Shown here in pieces: positions 8,764 to 18,332 of a stretch of 63,049 bases of DNA; position 1 is the stretch's first letter, and each line of letters begins with the position of its first letter. Source of the stretch: a bacterium TMED217. GTDB lineage: Bacteria > Fidelibacterota > Marinisomatia > Marinisomatales > UBA1611. Both the position numbers and the translations under genes were made by a program. A model generated the notes under the pieces. The model ran no database searches. It was not told the DNA's origin and was given only the letters and a program-made list of their open reading frames with translations. The stretch spans positions 1 to 63,049 of the forward strand of contig NHJO01000007.1 in the NCBI GenBank assembly GCA_002169695.1, written 5' to 3'.

Positions 8764-10416
8764 ATGAATCAAGTATTAAATAAGAAAATGCAAAATAGTT
8801 GGGAAGATACTATTAACAATATAATTGATAGAGAGGGAGATTTTGATACATTAAGTGGACACCCATTAGATGTATGTTATTTTCCTATTAATCCTGATAA
8901 TAATTATCATAGAGATTTGGGCTTCCCTGGCCAGTATCCATACACGCGTGGTATACATCCTAATTTATATAGAGGAAAATTATGGACAATGCGCCAGTTT
9001 GCTGGATTTGGTACACCTGAAGAAACAAATAGAAGGTTCAAGTTATTATTAGATAAAGGGCAGACTGGATTATCTGTTGCATATGATATGCCAACCTTAA
9101 TGGGCTATGACCCAGGACATTCTTTATCTCTTGGTGAGGTAGGAAAATGTGGTGTGAATGTTTTTCATCTAGGTGATATGGAAACCTTGTTTGATGGCAT
9201 TGATCTAGGAAAAGTTTCGGTCTCACAAACAATAAATGGACCAGCTATCATTCTTTTAGCATTTTATATTGCTGTAGCAGAACAACAGGGGGTAGATCCC
9301 AAAAAATTAAAAGGAACGCTACAGAATGATATTTTAAAAGAATTCATTGCACAAAAAGAATGGATATTCCCACCAGAGCCCTCGATGAGAATCATTACGG
9401 ATATGTTATCGTACTGTACAGGTAATATGCCGCAATATAATACAATTTCAGTAAGCGGGTATCATATAAGAGAGGCTGGCTCCACAGCCGCTCAAGAGCT
9501 TGCATTTACGCTTGCTGATGGGTTTACATATTTAGAATATGGTATTCGAGCAGGTTTAGAAGTAGATGATTTTGCACCAAGAATTTCATTTTTTTTCAAT
9601 TCTCATTTAGATTTTTTTGAAGAAATTGCAAAATATAGAGCAGCAAGAAGGATTTGGGCAAAAAGATTAAAAAATAAGTATGGTGCAAAAAATAATAAGT
9701 CAATGATGCTTAGGTTTCATACTCAAACGGCCGGTTGTAGTTTAACAGCTCAGCAGCCAGAGATTAATATAGCAAGAACTAGTTTTCAGGCCATGGCAGC
9801 AGTCCTTGGAGGCACACAAAGTTTACATACTAATTCTATGGATGAAACTATAGCTTTACCTTCTGAAAAAGCAGCAGAAATAGCATTAAGAACTCAGCAG
9901 CTTATTGCATATGAAACAGGCGTTGTTAATGTGGTTGACCCATTGGGGGGATCATGGTTTATAGAAAAGTTAACAGACGAAATGGAAGAAAAAGCCGAAG
10001 AGTATTTTTCTGAGATAGATGATTTAGGTGGTGTAGTTGCTGCTATTGAACAAGGATATCAGCAGAGAGAAATATCGAAATCTGCTTCAGAGTATCAAAA
10101 TAAAATTGATAATAATAATAGGATTGTTGTTGGTGTTAATCAATTTATTAATGATGAGGAAGAAATAGAAATACCAATATTAGAAATAGATTCTAGAGCA
10201 GAACAAAGTCAACTTAAAAAATTATATTATTTAAAAAATAATAGAGATGAGAATAAGGTTGAAAGTTCTTTAAAAGAAATAACAAAAACATGTCAGACAG
10301 ACAATAATCTAGTACCATTTATTATTGATGCTGTTAAATCATATTGTACAGTTGGAGAAATTGTCGATGCTATGAAAACTGAATTTGGTGAATGGAGTGA
10401 AAATTCAGTTTTCTAA
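8764..10416 (+). CDS. Methylmalonyl-CoA mutase-type large subunit, catalytic domain only
   Basis: The enzyme isomerises an acyl-CoA such as (R)-methylmalonyl-CoA/succinyl-CoA using adenosylcobalamin radicals. The 550 residues cover the TIM-barrel substrate domain: [21 protein letters not shown] (in part, near residue 60), [37 protein letters not shown] and [19 protein letters not shown]. The C-terminal cobalamin-binding domain (DxHxxG) is absent, so a separate small subunit must exist elsewhere. The divergent motif around the active site leaves room for a related mutase (isobutyryl-CoA or ethylmalonyl-CoA). The cobalamin adenosyltransferase lies upstream in the same gene run. It starts six bases after dxs. 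Confidence 0.9.
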   Translation: MNQVLNKKMQNSWEDTINNIIDREGDFDTLSGHPLDVCYFPINPDNNYHRDLGFPGQYPYTRGIHPNLYRGKLWTMRQFAGFGTPEETNRRFKLLLDKGQTGLSVAYDMPTLMGYDPGHSLSLGEVGKCGVNVFHLGDMETLFDGIDLGKVSVSQTINGPAIILLAFYIAVAEQQGVDPKKLKGTLQNDILKEFIAQKEWIFPPEPSMRIITDMLSYCTGNMPQYNTISVSGYHIREAGSTAAQELAFTLADGFTYLEYGIRAGLEVDDFAPRISFFFNSHLDFFEEIAKYRAARRIWAKRLKNKYGAKNNKSMMLRFHTQTAGCSLTAQQPEINIARTSFQAMAAVLGGTQSLHTNSMDETIALPSEKAAEIALRTQQLIAYETGVVNVVDPLGGSWFIEKLTDEMEEKAEEYFSEIDDLGGVVAAIEQGYQQREISKSASEYQNKIDNNNRIVVGVNQFINDEEEIEIPILEIDSRAEQSQLKKLYYLKNNRDENKVESSLKEITKTCQTDNNLVPFIIDAVKSYCTVGEIVDAMKTEFGEWSENSVF

Positions 10417-10457
10417 TTATTAGTTTAAATAATTGAAAAATTAAAAGGAAAAATTTC

Positions 10458-11525
10458 ATGGAAAGAAAAATTGTTCATGTTGTTGGTACTGGTACTATCG
10501 GAGAACCATTGATAGGATTATTATGTGATTATCAAGATCAATTAGGAATAGATGAAATTACTTTTCATAAAAATTCCGCTTTAAAACTAGATAGGTCTAA
10601 GGTTACTGATTTGCTTAGACGTGGAGCTAGGTTGGCTGTAGATTCAGATAAAAGGAGTCATTTTAAAAAGCTCAAAATTGATTCTGATTTAGAAACTGAA
10701 GATGCTATAGCAAGAGCGGCAGTTGTAATTGATTGTACTCCTAAAGATATTGGGCATAGTAATAAAGTAAAATATTATGAGAAATTCTCTGATTCTGTAA
10801 AAGGATTTATTGCGCAAGGTAGCGAAGATGGTTTTGGGAAAAAATATGCGAGAGGTATCAATGATAGAATCTTAAATCCTGAAGATCAGTTTATTCAAAT
10901 AGTAAGTTGCAATACTCATAATATTTCTTGTATAGCAAATACTATAGCAATAAATGGAGGTAATGACAATAAATTATTAAGTGGAAATTTTTTATGTGTA
11001 AGGCGGGCTAATGATCTTAGTCAGGAGGATAGTTTTATACCTTCTCCAAAAGTTGGTATTCATGATGATGAAAAATATGGGACACATCATGCAAAAGATG
11101 CAGCGGGATTATTTAATACACTCGGTATAGATTTAGATTTATTTTCTTCTGCGATGAAAGTTAATAGTCAGTATATGCATATCTTATGGTTTCGGTTATT
11201 ATTAAATGATTCGATTCATATGGATGATTTAAAAAATAAATTAAATCAAAATCCACTAGTTGCTATGACTACAAAAGATATGACTAGTTCGGTTTTTTCT
11301 TTCGGGCGAGACCATGGTCATTATGGTAGAATTTTGAATCAGACAGTTATTGTAGAACAGTCTTTGCATATACGCAATGGTAATGAAGTATCTGGGTTTT
11401 GTTTTACTCCGCAAGATGGAAATTCAATTCTAAGTAGTATTGCTGCTACTGAATGGTTTCTTTATCCTCACTCCTATGAAGATAAGATTCAGTGTTTATC
11501 TAATTTATTTTTTGACAATATTTAA
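10458..11525 (+). CDS. Archaeal-type (type II) glyceraldehyde-3-phosphate dehydrogenase-like protein
   Basis: This is a 355-residue cytoplasmic protein. The N-terminus is a Rossmann fold (HVVGTGTIGEPL). VVIDCTPKDIGHSNK, then a QGSEDG segment, and VSCNTHN with Cys151 as the candidate nucleophile, follow the order of archaeal type II GAPDH (VDATPxGxGxxN, FQGG, VVSCNT). RRANDLSQ and a later His-rich MHILWFR stretch fit the catalytic domain. I recognise the family by motif order, not by full alignment. The usual bacterial GapA motif SCTTNCLAP is absent. It could be a true GAPDH, or a relative with another aldehyde or acyl-phosphate substrate. An RBS-like AAAAGGAAAAA precedes ATG 10458. Confidence 0.7.
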   Translation: MERKIVHVVGTGTIGEPLIGLLCDYQDQLGIDEITFHKNSALKLDRSKVTDLLRRGARLAVDSDKRSHFKKLKIDSDLETEDAIARAAVVIDCTPKDIGHSNKVKYYEKFSDSVKGFIAQGSEDGFGKKYARGINDRILNPEDQFIQIVSCNTHNISCIANTIAINGGNDNKLLSGNFLCVRRANDLSQEDSFIPSPKVGIHDDEKYGTHHAKDAAGLFNTLGIDLDLFSSAMKVNSQYMHILWFRLLLNDSIHMDDLKNKLNQNPLVAMTTKDMTSSVFSFGRDHGHYGRILNQTVIVEQSLHIRNGNEVSGFCFTPQDGNSILSSIAATEWFLYPHSYEDKIQCLSNLFFDNI

Positions 11526-11551
11526 TATACTACATTATTATTATCAATAAA

Positions 11552-12952
11552 GTGGAAAACTATTTTATACCAGACCCACTCAAAATTAATGACTCTTTTT
11601 CAGATAATATATTTTGCCATTTTGATAGCGTAATTAATAATAAGAAAAATCATAGATTTATATTGTCAGTTTCTGGTGGAAGTGATTCGATATTATTATT
11701 ATTTCTATTTATAAAATATTTTAAAGGTAATAGCGATAGATTAATTATATGTCATATAAATCACCACCTAAGGCATGATAGTGATATAGATGAAACCTTT
11801 GTATCAATTTTAGGTGAAAAGTTCAATATTAAAACATATAATAAAAATTTAAATCCTAATGATTTACCTAAAGGTGTTAGTATAGAAGCTTGGGCCAGAG
11901 AAAGTAGATATGATTATTTAAATAATATAATGACTAAAACTAGCGCTGATTGGATAGTGACGGCTCATCATGCTAATGATCAAGCAGAAACTATTCTTAT
12001 GAATATATCTGAAAAAACAGGATTGTTTGGATTAGGTGGTATGAAAGAGATAAATAATAAAATAATTAGGCCTTTATTACCATTTACTAAAGATTATTTG
12101 ATGAGAATAATAGAAAAATATTCTATCCCATATGTGATTGATTCAAGTAATAGTAATATTAATTATAAACGTAATTTTATAAGGAATGTAATTATAAAAC
12201 CATGGCAAAAAAATAATCTTAATTTAATTGAAGCTATTACAATAGCAGGTAATAATTTTCAGGAATGGCAAGAGTCCATATTGTACTTTATAAAAGACTT
12301 CATAGTTAAAAACTCATTAGAAAATGAAGATGGAAGTTTTATTATTGAAAAAAAAGAACTAAAAAAACTACCAAAGCTAGCTAGGGTATTCGTTTTTCAA
12401 GTCTTAACAAATTCCATTGGGAAATTACGTAAACATGAAATTGAAAATATTAAATTTTTTTTTGATAAAGATATTATTGGGAATAAGTACTTAACAAAAA
12501 ATAAATATATTATTCTTAATGATCGAAAAGTTTTTATTGTAAAAAAAAATAAATATAGAATAAAAAAATATATTGAATTAACGGTCGGGGATAAATGTAA
12601 ATTTTATGGATATCATTATTCTATAAATAATTTTTCTAAGGTCCCTTTTTTTTCTAATAATCCTGATGATGAATACATTGATCAAAATAAAGTTTTAAAT
12701 AAAAAATTGGTCTTAAGATTGTGGAAATCAGGAGATAGGTTTAAGCCTCTGGGGATGTCAGGTAGCCAAAAAATAAGTGATTTTTTAATAAATAATAAGA
12801 TTAATTATTTTGAAAAGAACTCACAAGTAGTTCTTACAGCTGATGACAAAATTATATGGCTTTGTGGTTATAGGATTGATGATTCAGTGAAAATAAATAG
12901 TAATACAAAAAGCATTATCAGAATTAATAGAATATTAAATAGTCATTTATAA
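11552..12952 (+). CDS. tilS: tRNA(Ile)-lysidine synthase
   Basis: TilS converts C34 of the CAU-anticodon tRNA-Ile to lysidine so that it reads AUA. The N-terminal PP-loop SGGSDS (residues 41-46) and ICHINHHLRHDSD, AWARESRYDYL and TAHHANDQAETILM form the adenylation domain. The C-terminal domain shows LRLWKSGDRFKPLGMSGSQKISDF. The length of 466 residues includes both C-terminal domains. The start is GTG 11552. This gene and hpt look even richer in A and T than their neighbours. The tilS-hpt-ftsH order is a widespread bacterial arrangement. Confidence 0.95.
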   Translation: MENYFIPDPLKINDSFSDNIFCHFDSVINNKKNHRFILSVSGGSDSILLLFLFIKYFKGNSDRLIICHINHHLRHDSDIDETFVSILGEKFNIKTYNKNLNPNDLPKGVSIEAWARESRYDYLNNIMTKTSADWIVTAHHANDQAETILMNISEKTGLFGLGGMKEINNKIIRPLLPFTKDYLMRIIEKYSIPYVIDSSNSNINYKRNFIRNVIIKPWQKNNLNLIEAITIAGNNFQEWQESILYFIKDFIVKNSLENEDGSFIIEKKELKKLPKLARVFVFQVLTNSIGKLRKHEIENIKFFFDKDIIGNKYLTKNKYIILNDRKVFIVKKNKYRIKKYIELTVGDKCKFYGYHYSINNFSKVPFFSNNPDDEYIDQNKVLNKKLVLRLWKSGDRFKPLGMSGSQKISDFLINNKINYFEKNSQVVLTADDKIIWLCGYRIDDSVKINSNTKSIIRINRILNSHL

Positions 12953-13479
12953 TGAATAAATTAAAAAATAATCTAAGTAAATATATTTCCATTGATGATA
13001 TATCTATTAGGATAGAAGGCATTGCTGCCCAATTATCAGAAATATTCTATGATGATATTCCTATATTTATAGGAATATTAAATGGTAGCTTTATTTTTTT
13101 GTCCGATTTAATTAGAAAGGTAAATTTTGAATGTGAGATTGATTTTATTAAAGTAGCAAGTTATGATGGTATCGAAACCACAGGGAAAATTATATTAGAT
13201 AAGGATATTAATTTAGATATTAAAAATAAAAGAGTTATTATAGTTGAAGATATAATTGATTCAGGATTAACAATAAATTATTTATATAAACATATTTTAT
13301 CTTATAATCCTAAGGATATTTCAATCGTAACATTATTATCAAAAAAAGATAATTATAATTTAAATTTTGATATAGACGTTATAGGATTTGAAATTACAAC
13401 AGAATTTGTAGTAGGATATGGGCTTGATTTAAACCAAAGGTTTAGGCAATTAGATTGTTTGTATAAGTTGAAGCCTTAG
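12952..13479 (+). CDS. hpt: Hypoxanthine phosphoribosyltransferase
   Basis: Hpt salvages hypoxanthine and guanine by transferring them to PRPP. The 175-residue protein has the PRPP-binding motif [10 protein letters not shown] (residues 98-107) and the N-terminal [13 protein letters not shown] loop. VASYDG near residue 68 matches the family. The ATG shares one base with the tilS stop (TAATG), so translation is coupled. It sits between tilS and ftsH in the conserved order. Xanthine-guanine specificity is possible but less likely. Confidence 0.93.
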   Translation: MNKLKNNLSKYISIDDISIRIEGIAAQLSEIFYDDIPIFIGILNGSFIFLSDLIRKVNFECEIDFIKVASYDGIETTGKIILDKDINLDIKNKRVIIVEDIIDSGLTINYLYKHILSYNPKDISIVTLLSKKDNYNLNFDIDVIGFEITTEFVVGYGLDLNQRFRQLDCLYKLKP

Positions 13480-13499
13480 ACAACTGCATAGAGGAAAAA

Positions 13500-15503
13500 A
13501 TGGATAACAAAAAGAAATTTTCAAATAACAAAAAGAGTGATAAGAAAGATTTTCAATGGAAAAGGGCTGGCAAAACCAGTTTTATTTGGATTTCTATTAT
13601 TTTAGTAACAGTCTATTTTTCAAGTATTCTTTCTGAAGGTAGAAATAATGAAGTAGATATTGAATACACAGAGTATAAGCATTATTTAAATGATGGTTTG
13701 ATCCAAAAAGCTATTATCATTGATAAAACATTTCATGGCGAATTTAAATCAGTACAAACTATTGATACTCCTTTAGGGGTTAGGGATGATATTGAAAAAT
13801 TTAGATTAACAATGCCCTTTATTGATAGAACGGTCACTGAAGAATGGGATAATGCTGGTATAAACTATACGTTTCAAGAAAAAAGTATAGATTGGACTGG
13901 TTATTTCTTAAATATGCTGCCATGGATATTACTTTTAGGTTTTTGGTTTTTTATGCTAAGAAGAATGCAGGGTGGAGCTGGAGGAATGGGCAGTATTTTT
14001 AAGTTTGGCAAAAGTAAGGCTTCATTATGGACATCTGATCAGCCTAGAGTAACTTTTAAGGACGTTGCTGGCTGTGATGAAGCTAAAGAAGAATTAAGTG
14101 AGGTTATAGATTTTTTAAAAAGTCCAAAAAGATTTCAAAAACTTGGGGCTAAAGTACCTAAAGGTGCTTTACTTGTTGGACAGCCTGGTACGGGAAAAAC
14201 TCTAATGGCTAGGGCTATCGCTGGCGAAGCTGGTGTACCTTTTTATAGTCTGAGTGGTGCAGATTTTGTGGAAATGTTTGTTGGTGTTGGTGCATCAAGA
14301 GTTCGAGATTTATTTGAACAGGCAAAAAAAAGCACTCCTTGTATAATTTTTATTGATGAATTAGATGCTGTGGGTAGACAAAGAGGGGCAGGCATTGGAG
14401 GCGGGCATGATGAAAGAGAGCAAACTTTGAATGCTTTGTTAGTTGAAATGGATGGATTTGATAATAATCATAATATTATTGTAATTGCTGCAACTAATAG
14501 GCCTGATGTCTTAGATGCAGCTTTGTTGAGGCCAGGTAGGTTTGATCGTCAAATTATAGTTGATGTTCCAGACTATAAAGGTAGGTTAGGAATACTACAG
14601 GTACATACCAAAAAAGTTGTTTTAAATAAAAGAAAAGTGGATTTGAAATCTTTGGCAAAAGGTACACCTGGAATGGTAGGAGCAGATTTAGCAAATATAG
14701 TTAATGAAGCAGCACTTCTCGCCGCAAGAGAAAACAAGCGTTCTATTGATATGGATGACTTTGAAGAGGCAAAAGATAAGGTTTTGATGGGAGTTCAAAG
14801 GAAAAGTATGGTTCTTACTGATGAAGAAAAAGAGACCACGGCGTATCATGAGGCAGGTCATGCGATTGTGGCAATTAGGACAGAAGGAGCTGACCCAGTT
14901 CATAAAGTGACTATTATTCCTAGAGGTAGGGCACTAGGAGTCACTATGCAGCTTCCTATGGATGAAAAACATGGATATTCTAAACCTTACGTTGATGGGA
15001 GATTAGCTATTTTGATGGGAGGTCGTGCTGCAGAAATGTTAATTTTTGAGAAAATGACAACTGGGGCCGGCAATGATATTGAGCAAGCTACTCAAATCGC
15101 TAGGAAAATGGTTATGGAGTGGGGTATGAGTGACCTGCTTGGACCAATGACATTCGGGAAAAAAAATGAAGAGATTTTTCTTGGTAGAGAAATTCAATCT
15201 CAAAGAGATTATAGCGAGGTAACTGCAAGAATGATTGATGAAGAAATATCAAAAATTATTCGCACAGCACAAAAAAATTCAGAAGATATATTAAATGACA
15301 ATAAAGATTTGTTACATACTATGGCTAAATCATTATTAAAGCATGAAACAATAGATTCAAACGATATAAAAAAAATACTTGAAGGTAAAAGAATTATTAA
15401 AAGAAAAATTAAACAAAAAAAATTAAATAATGGTAAAGCAAAAATAAAACGTAAAATTAATGTTAAAGAGTCTGATTCATTAAAATCTAATGGCAGTATA
15501 TAA
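13500..15503 (+). CDS. ftsH: ATP-dependent zinc metalloprotease FtsH
   Basis: FtsH is the membrane-anchored AAA+ protease for quality control of membrane proteins. There are two N-terminal membrane segments (about 29-45 and 138-156) around a periplasmic domain. The Walker A is GQPGTGKT (about 227-234), followed by [13 protein letters not shown], the second region of homology and the zinc site HEAGH (450-454). A basic, lysine-rich tail of about 40 residues ends the 667-residue protein. GAGG precedes ATG 13500. It follows hpt by 20 bases. Confidence 0.98.
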   Translation: MDNKKKFSNNKKSDKKDFQWKRAGKTSFIWISIILVTVYFSSILSEGRNNEVDIEYTEYKHYLNDGLIQKAIIIDKTFHGEFKSVQTIDTPLGVRDDIEKFRLTMPFIDRTVTEEWDNAGINYTFQEKSIDWTGYFLNMLPWILLLGFWFFMLRRMQGGAGGMGSIFKFGKSKASLWTSDQPRVTFKDVAGCDEAKEELSEVIDFLKSPKRFQKLGAKVPKGALLVGQPGTGKTLMARAIAGEAGVPFYSLSGADFVEMFVGVGASRVRDLFEQAKKSTPCIIFIDELDAVGRQRGAGIGGGHDEREQTLNALLVEMDGFDNNHNIIVIAATNRPDVLDAALLRPGRFDRQIIVDVPDYKGRLGILQVHTKKVVLNKRKVDLKSLAKGTPGMVGADLANIVNEAALLAARENKRSIDMDDFEEAKDKVLMGVQRKSMVLTDEEKETTAYHEAGHAIVAIRTEGADPVHKVTIIPRGRALGVTMQLPMDEKHGYSKPYVDGRLAILMGGRAAEMLIFEKMTTGAGNDIEQATQIARKMVMEWGMSDLLGPMTFGKKNEEIFLGREIQSQRDYSEVTARMIDEEISKIIRTAQKNSEDILNDNKDLLHTMAKSLLKHETIDSNDIKKILEGKRIIKRKIKQKKLNNGKAKIKRKINVKESDSLKSNGSI

Positions 15504-15577
15504 TTTTAATTTAATTGTATAGAGAAATTAAATATCATTAAGAGGTTTATATAAATATTAATCATTTTAAAACTTGG

Positions 15578-16390
15578 TTGGATCATAGTTCGAATGTATT
15601 GATAATGGGCATTCTAAATATAACTCCAGATTCATTTAGCGATGGTGGTAGATATATTGATTCTAACAATGCAATAAACCATGCTTTAAAAATGATTGAT
15701 ATGGGTGCTGATATTATAGATATTGGTGGTGAGTCTACTAGACCTGGTTCAGATTCTGTTTCTATAGATAACGAATGCCAAAGAATTATTCCAGTAATAA
15801 AGGCAATAAAAAAGATTAATAGTGAAATTTTAATTTCTGTAGATACATACAAATCTTTTGTTGCAAAAAGAGCAATTGATGCAGGTGCAGATATAGTTAA
15901 TGATATAAGTGGTTTAACATTTGATCATAAAATGTTATCTGTATTATCAGAAAATGATGTTCCAATAATCATCATGCATATTAATGGTCGTCCAAAGACA
16001 ATGCAGGATAATCCTTTATATAATGATTTAATTAAAGATATAAGAGATTTTTTGCTTCGACAAGCTAACCTTGCTGAGATGAGTGGAATTAAAAAAAGTA
16101 ATATTATTTTAGATCCTGGGATTGGATTTGGGAAATGTTTTGAACATAACTTTACATTAATTAGAAGGTTAAATGAAATTAGTAGCCTGGGTTATCCATT
16201 AATGATAGGCCCAAGCAGGAAAGCATTTATTGGTGATGCTTTAGGTCTGCCTCCAGAAGATAGAATTGAAGGTACATTGGCAACAGTTATAGCTAGCATA
16301 ATGAATGGAGCAAATATTATTAGAGTACATGATGTAAAAGAGACTAAGAGAGCTGTTATAATTACTGAGAGAATTTTAAGCTCAGCATGA
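15578..16390 (+). CDS. folP: Dihydropteroate synthase
   Basis: FolP joins p-aminobenzoate to 6-hydroxymethyl-dihydropterin diphosphate in folate synthesis. The motifs MGILNITPDSFSDGG, GGESTRPG, DPGIGFGKCFEHN and GPSRKAFIG identify it. The nearest standard start, TTG 15578, leaves only nine residues before MGILN and so cuts the usual first strand. The open frame continues upstream to 15542 with a fitting N-terminus (INHFKTWLDHSSNVLIMGI). It has AGAGG at 15541-15545 and ATA at 15551 or ATT at 15557 as possible starts, with no ATG, GTG or TTG there. It overlaps cdaA by ATGA. Confidence 0.95.
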   Translation: MDHSSNVLIMGILNITPDSFSDGGRYIDSNNAINHALKMIDMGADIIDIGGESTRPGSDSVSIDNECQRIIPVIKAIKKINSEILISVDTYKSFVAKRAIDAGADIVNDISGLTFDHKMLSVLSENDVPIIIMHINGRPKTMQDNPLYNDLIKDIRDFLLRQANLAEMSGIKKSNIILDPGIGFGKCFEHNFTLIRRLNEISSLGYPLMIGPSRKAFIGDALGLPPEDRIEGTLATVIASIMNGANIIRVHDVKETKRAVIITERILSSA

Positions 16391-17166
16391 TTGAATTATT
16401 TAAAATAGGTTTTATTAAAGTATCACTGATTGATGTCATTGATATTCTCCTAGTTACCTGGATTTTTTATAAGGTTTATCAGTATTTTAAAGAAACAAGG
16501 GCTGGGCAAATGCTTATCGGGATAATTATTTTACTAATTGCCTCATTTTTGTTTAATGCTTTTGGTATCAGTGCAACTTCATGGCTAATTAATCAGTTTC
16601 AGACAGTATGGGTTGTCGCTTTTGTAATTTTATTTCAGCCTGAGATAAGAAGACTTTTGATTTATGTTGGGCAAACTAGATTTTTCCGCACAATATTTAG
16701 GGTAGGTACAACTCGTTCATTAGAAGCAGTTGTCGATGCTTCTTTAAAGTTGAGTAAAAAAAAATATGGTGCATTGATTGTTGTGCAAAGAGAAACTGGG
16801 TTGAGAATATATAAGGAATCAGGAACGGCGATTAAAGGAGAAGTCACTTCTGCGTTATTATTATCTATTTTTCATCCTGAATCACCCCTACATGATGGTG
16901 CTATTATTTTACAGAACACATTGGTTGAGGCAGCTGGGTGTATTTTGCCTCTTACAGAGAGTGACATGATTACACCTGATATGGGCACTAGACATAGAGC
17001 TGCATTAGGGCTGACAGAAGAATCGGATGCTATTGTTATAGTTGTATCTGAAGAGCGTGGAGCAATTGCGGCAGCTGAGAATGGAAGATTTGTAAAATTA
17101 GACATGGATGAAATGGATTTGAGGCGTTTTCTTAATGAGAGACTATTTATATCATCTGGTGATTAA
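16387..17166 (+). CDS. cdaA: Diadenylate cyclase CdaA (c-di-AMP synthase)
   Basis: This membrane enzyme makes the second messenger c-di-AMP from two ATP. Three hydrophobic segments lie in the first 85 residues. The DAC domain follows, with the catalytic LHDGAIIL (DGA, near residue 170) and GTRHRAALG (RHR, near 204). The length (259) fits CdaA rather than DisA or CdaS. It is coupled to folP by ATGA. CdaR and GlmM, its partners in Firmicutes, are not seen here. c-di-AMP commonly controls potassium and osmolyte transport. Confidence 0.95.
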   Translation: MIELFKIGFIKVSLIDVIDILLVTWIFYKVYQYFKETRAGQMLIGIIILLIASFLFNAFGISATSWLINQFQTVWVVAFVILFQPEIRRLLIYVGQTRFFRTIFRVGTTRSLEAVVDASLKLSKKKYGALIVVQRETGLRIYKESGTAIKGEVTSALLLSIFHPESPLHDGAIILQNTLVEAAGCILPLTESDMITPDMGTRHRAALGLTEESDAIVIVVSEERGAIAAAENGRFVKLDMDEMDLRRFLNERLFISSGD

Positions 17167-17208
17167 TAATCTAACAAATTAACTTATTCAGAGATATTAA
17201 ATTAGAGT

Positions 17209-18313
17209 ATGGAAATATCTGAAATAAAAGATCTTTTTGTTCAGGCTAGTAAAAAATATTCTCTTCTTAGGGGGTATCTTTGATATTGATGATTTAAATA
17301 AACAACTAGATAGTCTTAAAGAAAAAACTACTGACCCGATATTCTGGAGTGATAATAAGAAAGCATCAGCGATACTTAAAAATATTTCTAGGATAGAAAA
17401 AGAAATAATACTTTGGCATGATATTGAAGCTAAACACAGTGATATAGAAATTTTATTTGAGTTCCATAGTGAGGGTGAAATTTCAAAAAGTGATATATCT
17501 GATGAGGTGTTTCAATATAAAAATATAGTAGAAGATTTAGAATTAAGATTGATTCTAGGTAAGAAAGAAGATACTCAAGATGCTATTATTACAATTCATC
17601 CTGGTGCAGGTGGAACAGAAAGTCAGGACTGGGTTCAGATGCTTTATAGGATGTATGGTCGCTGGGCAGAAAAAAAAGGGTTTTCCTTTTCAGTAATTGA
17701 TTTTCAATCCGGTGATGAAGCGGGTATAAAAGATGTTACTTTTGAAATAAAAGGTGAGTATGCATATGGATTAGCTAAAGCTGAGTTTGGAGTGCATAGG
17801 ATGGTAAGAATTTCACCATTTGACTCTAATAGCAGGCGTCATACCTCATTCGCTTCAGTTTATGTATATCCTTCTATTGATGAAACAATTGAAATCGATA
17901 TAAACCCAAGCGAGATTAGGATAGATACATATAGAGCAAGTGGCGCCGGAGGACAGCATGTAAACAAGACTGACTCAGCCGTAAGAATTACTCATTTAAC
18001 TTCAGGGCTAGTGGCTCAATGCCAAAATGAACGATCACAACATAAAAATAAAAACCAAGCGATGAAGTTATTAAAAGCTCGTCTTTATCAATTAGAGATT
18101 GAAAAAGAAAAAGAAAAACAAAAAAATTTAGAAGATCAAAAAAAAGATATAGCATGGGGAAGTCAAATACGTTCTTATGTTTTTCACCCATATAATCTGG
18201 TAAAAGATCATCGTACAAAAAAGGAAATAGGTAATATCCAAAGTGTAATGGACGGTGACTTAGATAGTTTTATTCGTTCCTTTTTATTAAGCGAGATACA
18301 AGAAAAATTTTAA
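17209..18313 (+). CDS. prfB: Peptide chain release factor 2 (programmed +1 frameshift)
   Basis: RF2 recognises UGA and UAA and releases the finished peptide. The gene is in two frames: 17209-17280 encodes 24 residues ending in RGYL, then an in-frame TGA (17281-17283). Skipping base 17281 moves the ribosome into the frame of 17282-18313, giving about 367 residues. The SPF codon-recognition motif is at residues 202-204 and GGQ at 247-249, close to the E. coli positions. A start inside the second frame (17237) gives a wrong N-terminus. The frameshift is the known autoregulation of RF2, not a mutation. Confidence 0.97.
17269..17283 (+). promoter_or_regulatory. RF2 programmed +1 frameshift site
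   Basis: The site has an internal Shine-Dalgarno AGGGGG (17269-17274), then TAT, CTT as the slippery P-site codon and TGA at 17281. It matches the E. coli prfB site base for base over this stretch. Low RF2 makes the ribosome pause at UGA and slip +1, restoring full-length RF2. Confidence 0.96.
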
Positions 18314-18332
18314 AATATATAATAGAGGTAAT

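Noticed and set aside
17209-17283. In-frame stop in prfB as a pseudogene
   Set aside because: The stop sits in the canonical RF2 frameshift signal and the rest of the protein is intact, so it is regulated, not broken.
18314-18332. T-box leader for lysS
   Set aside because: The gap to prfB is only 19 bases and cannot hold a T-box.
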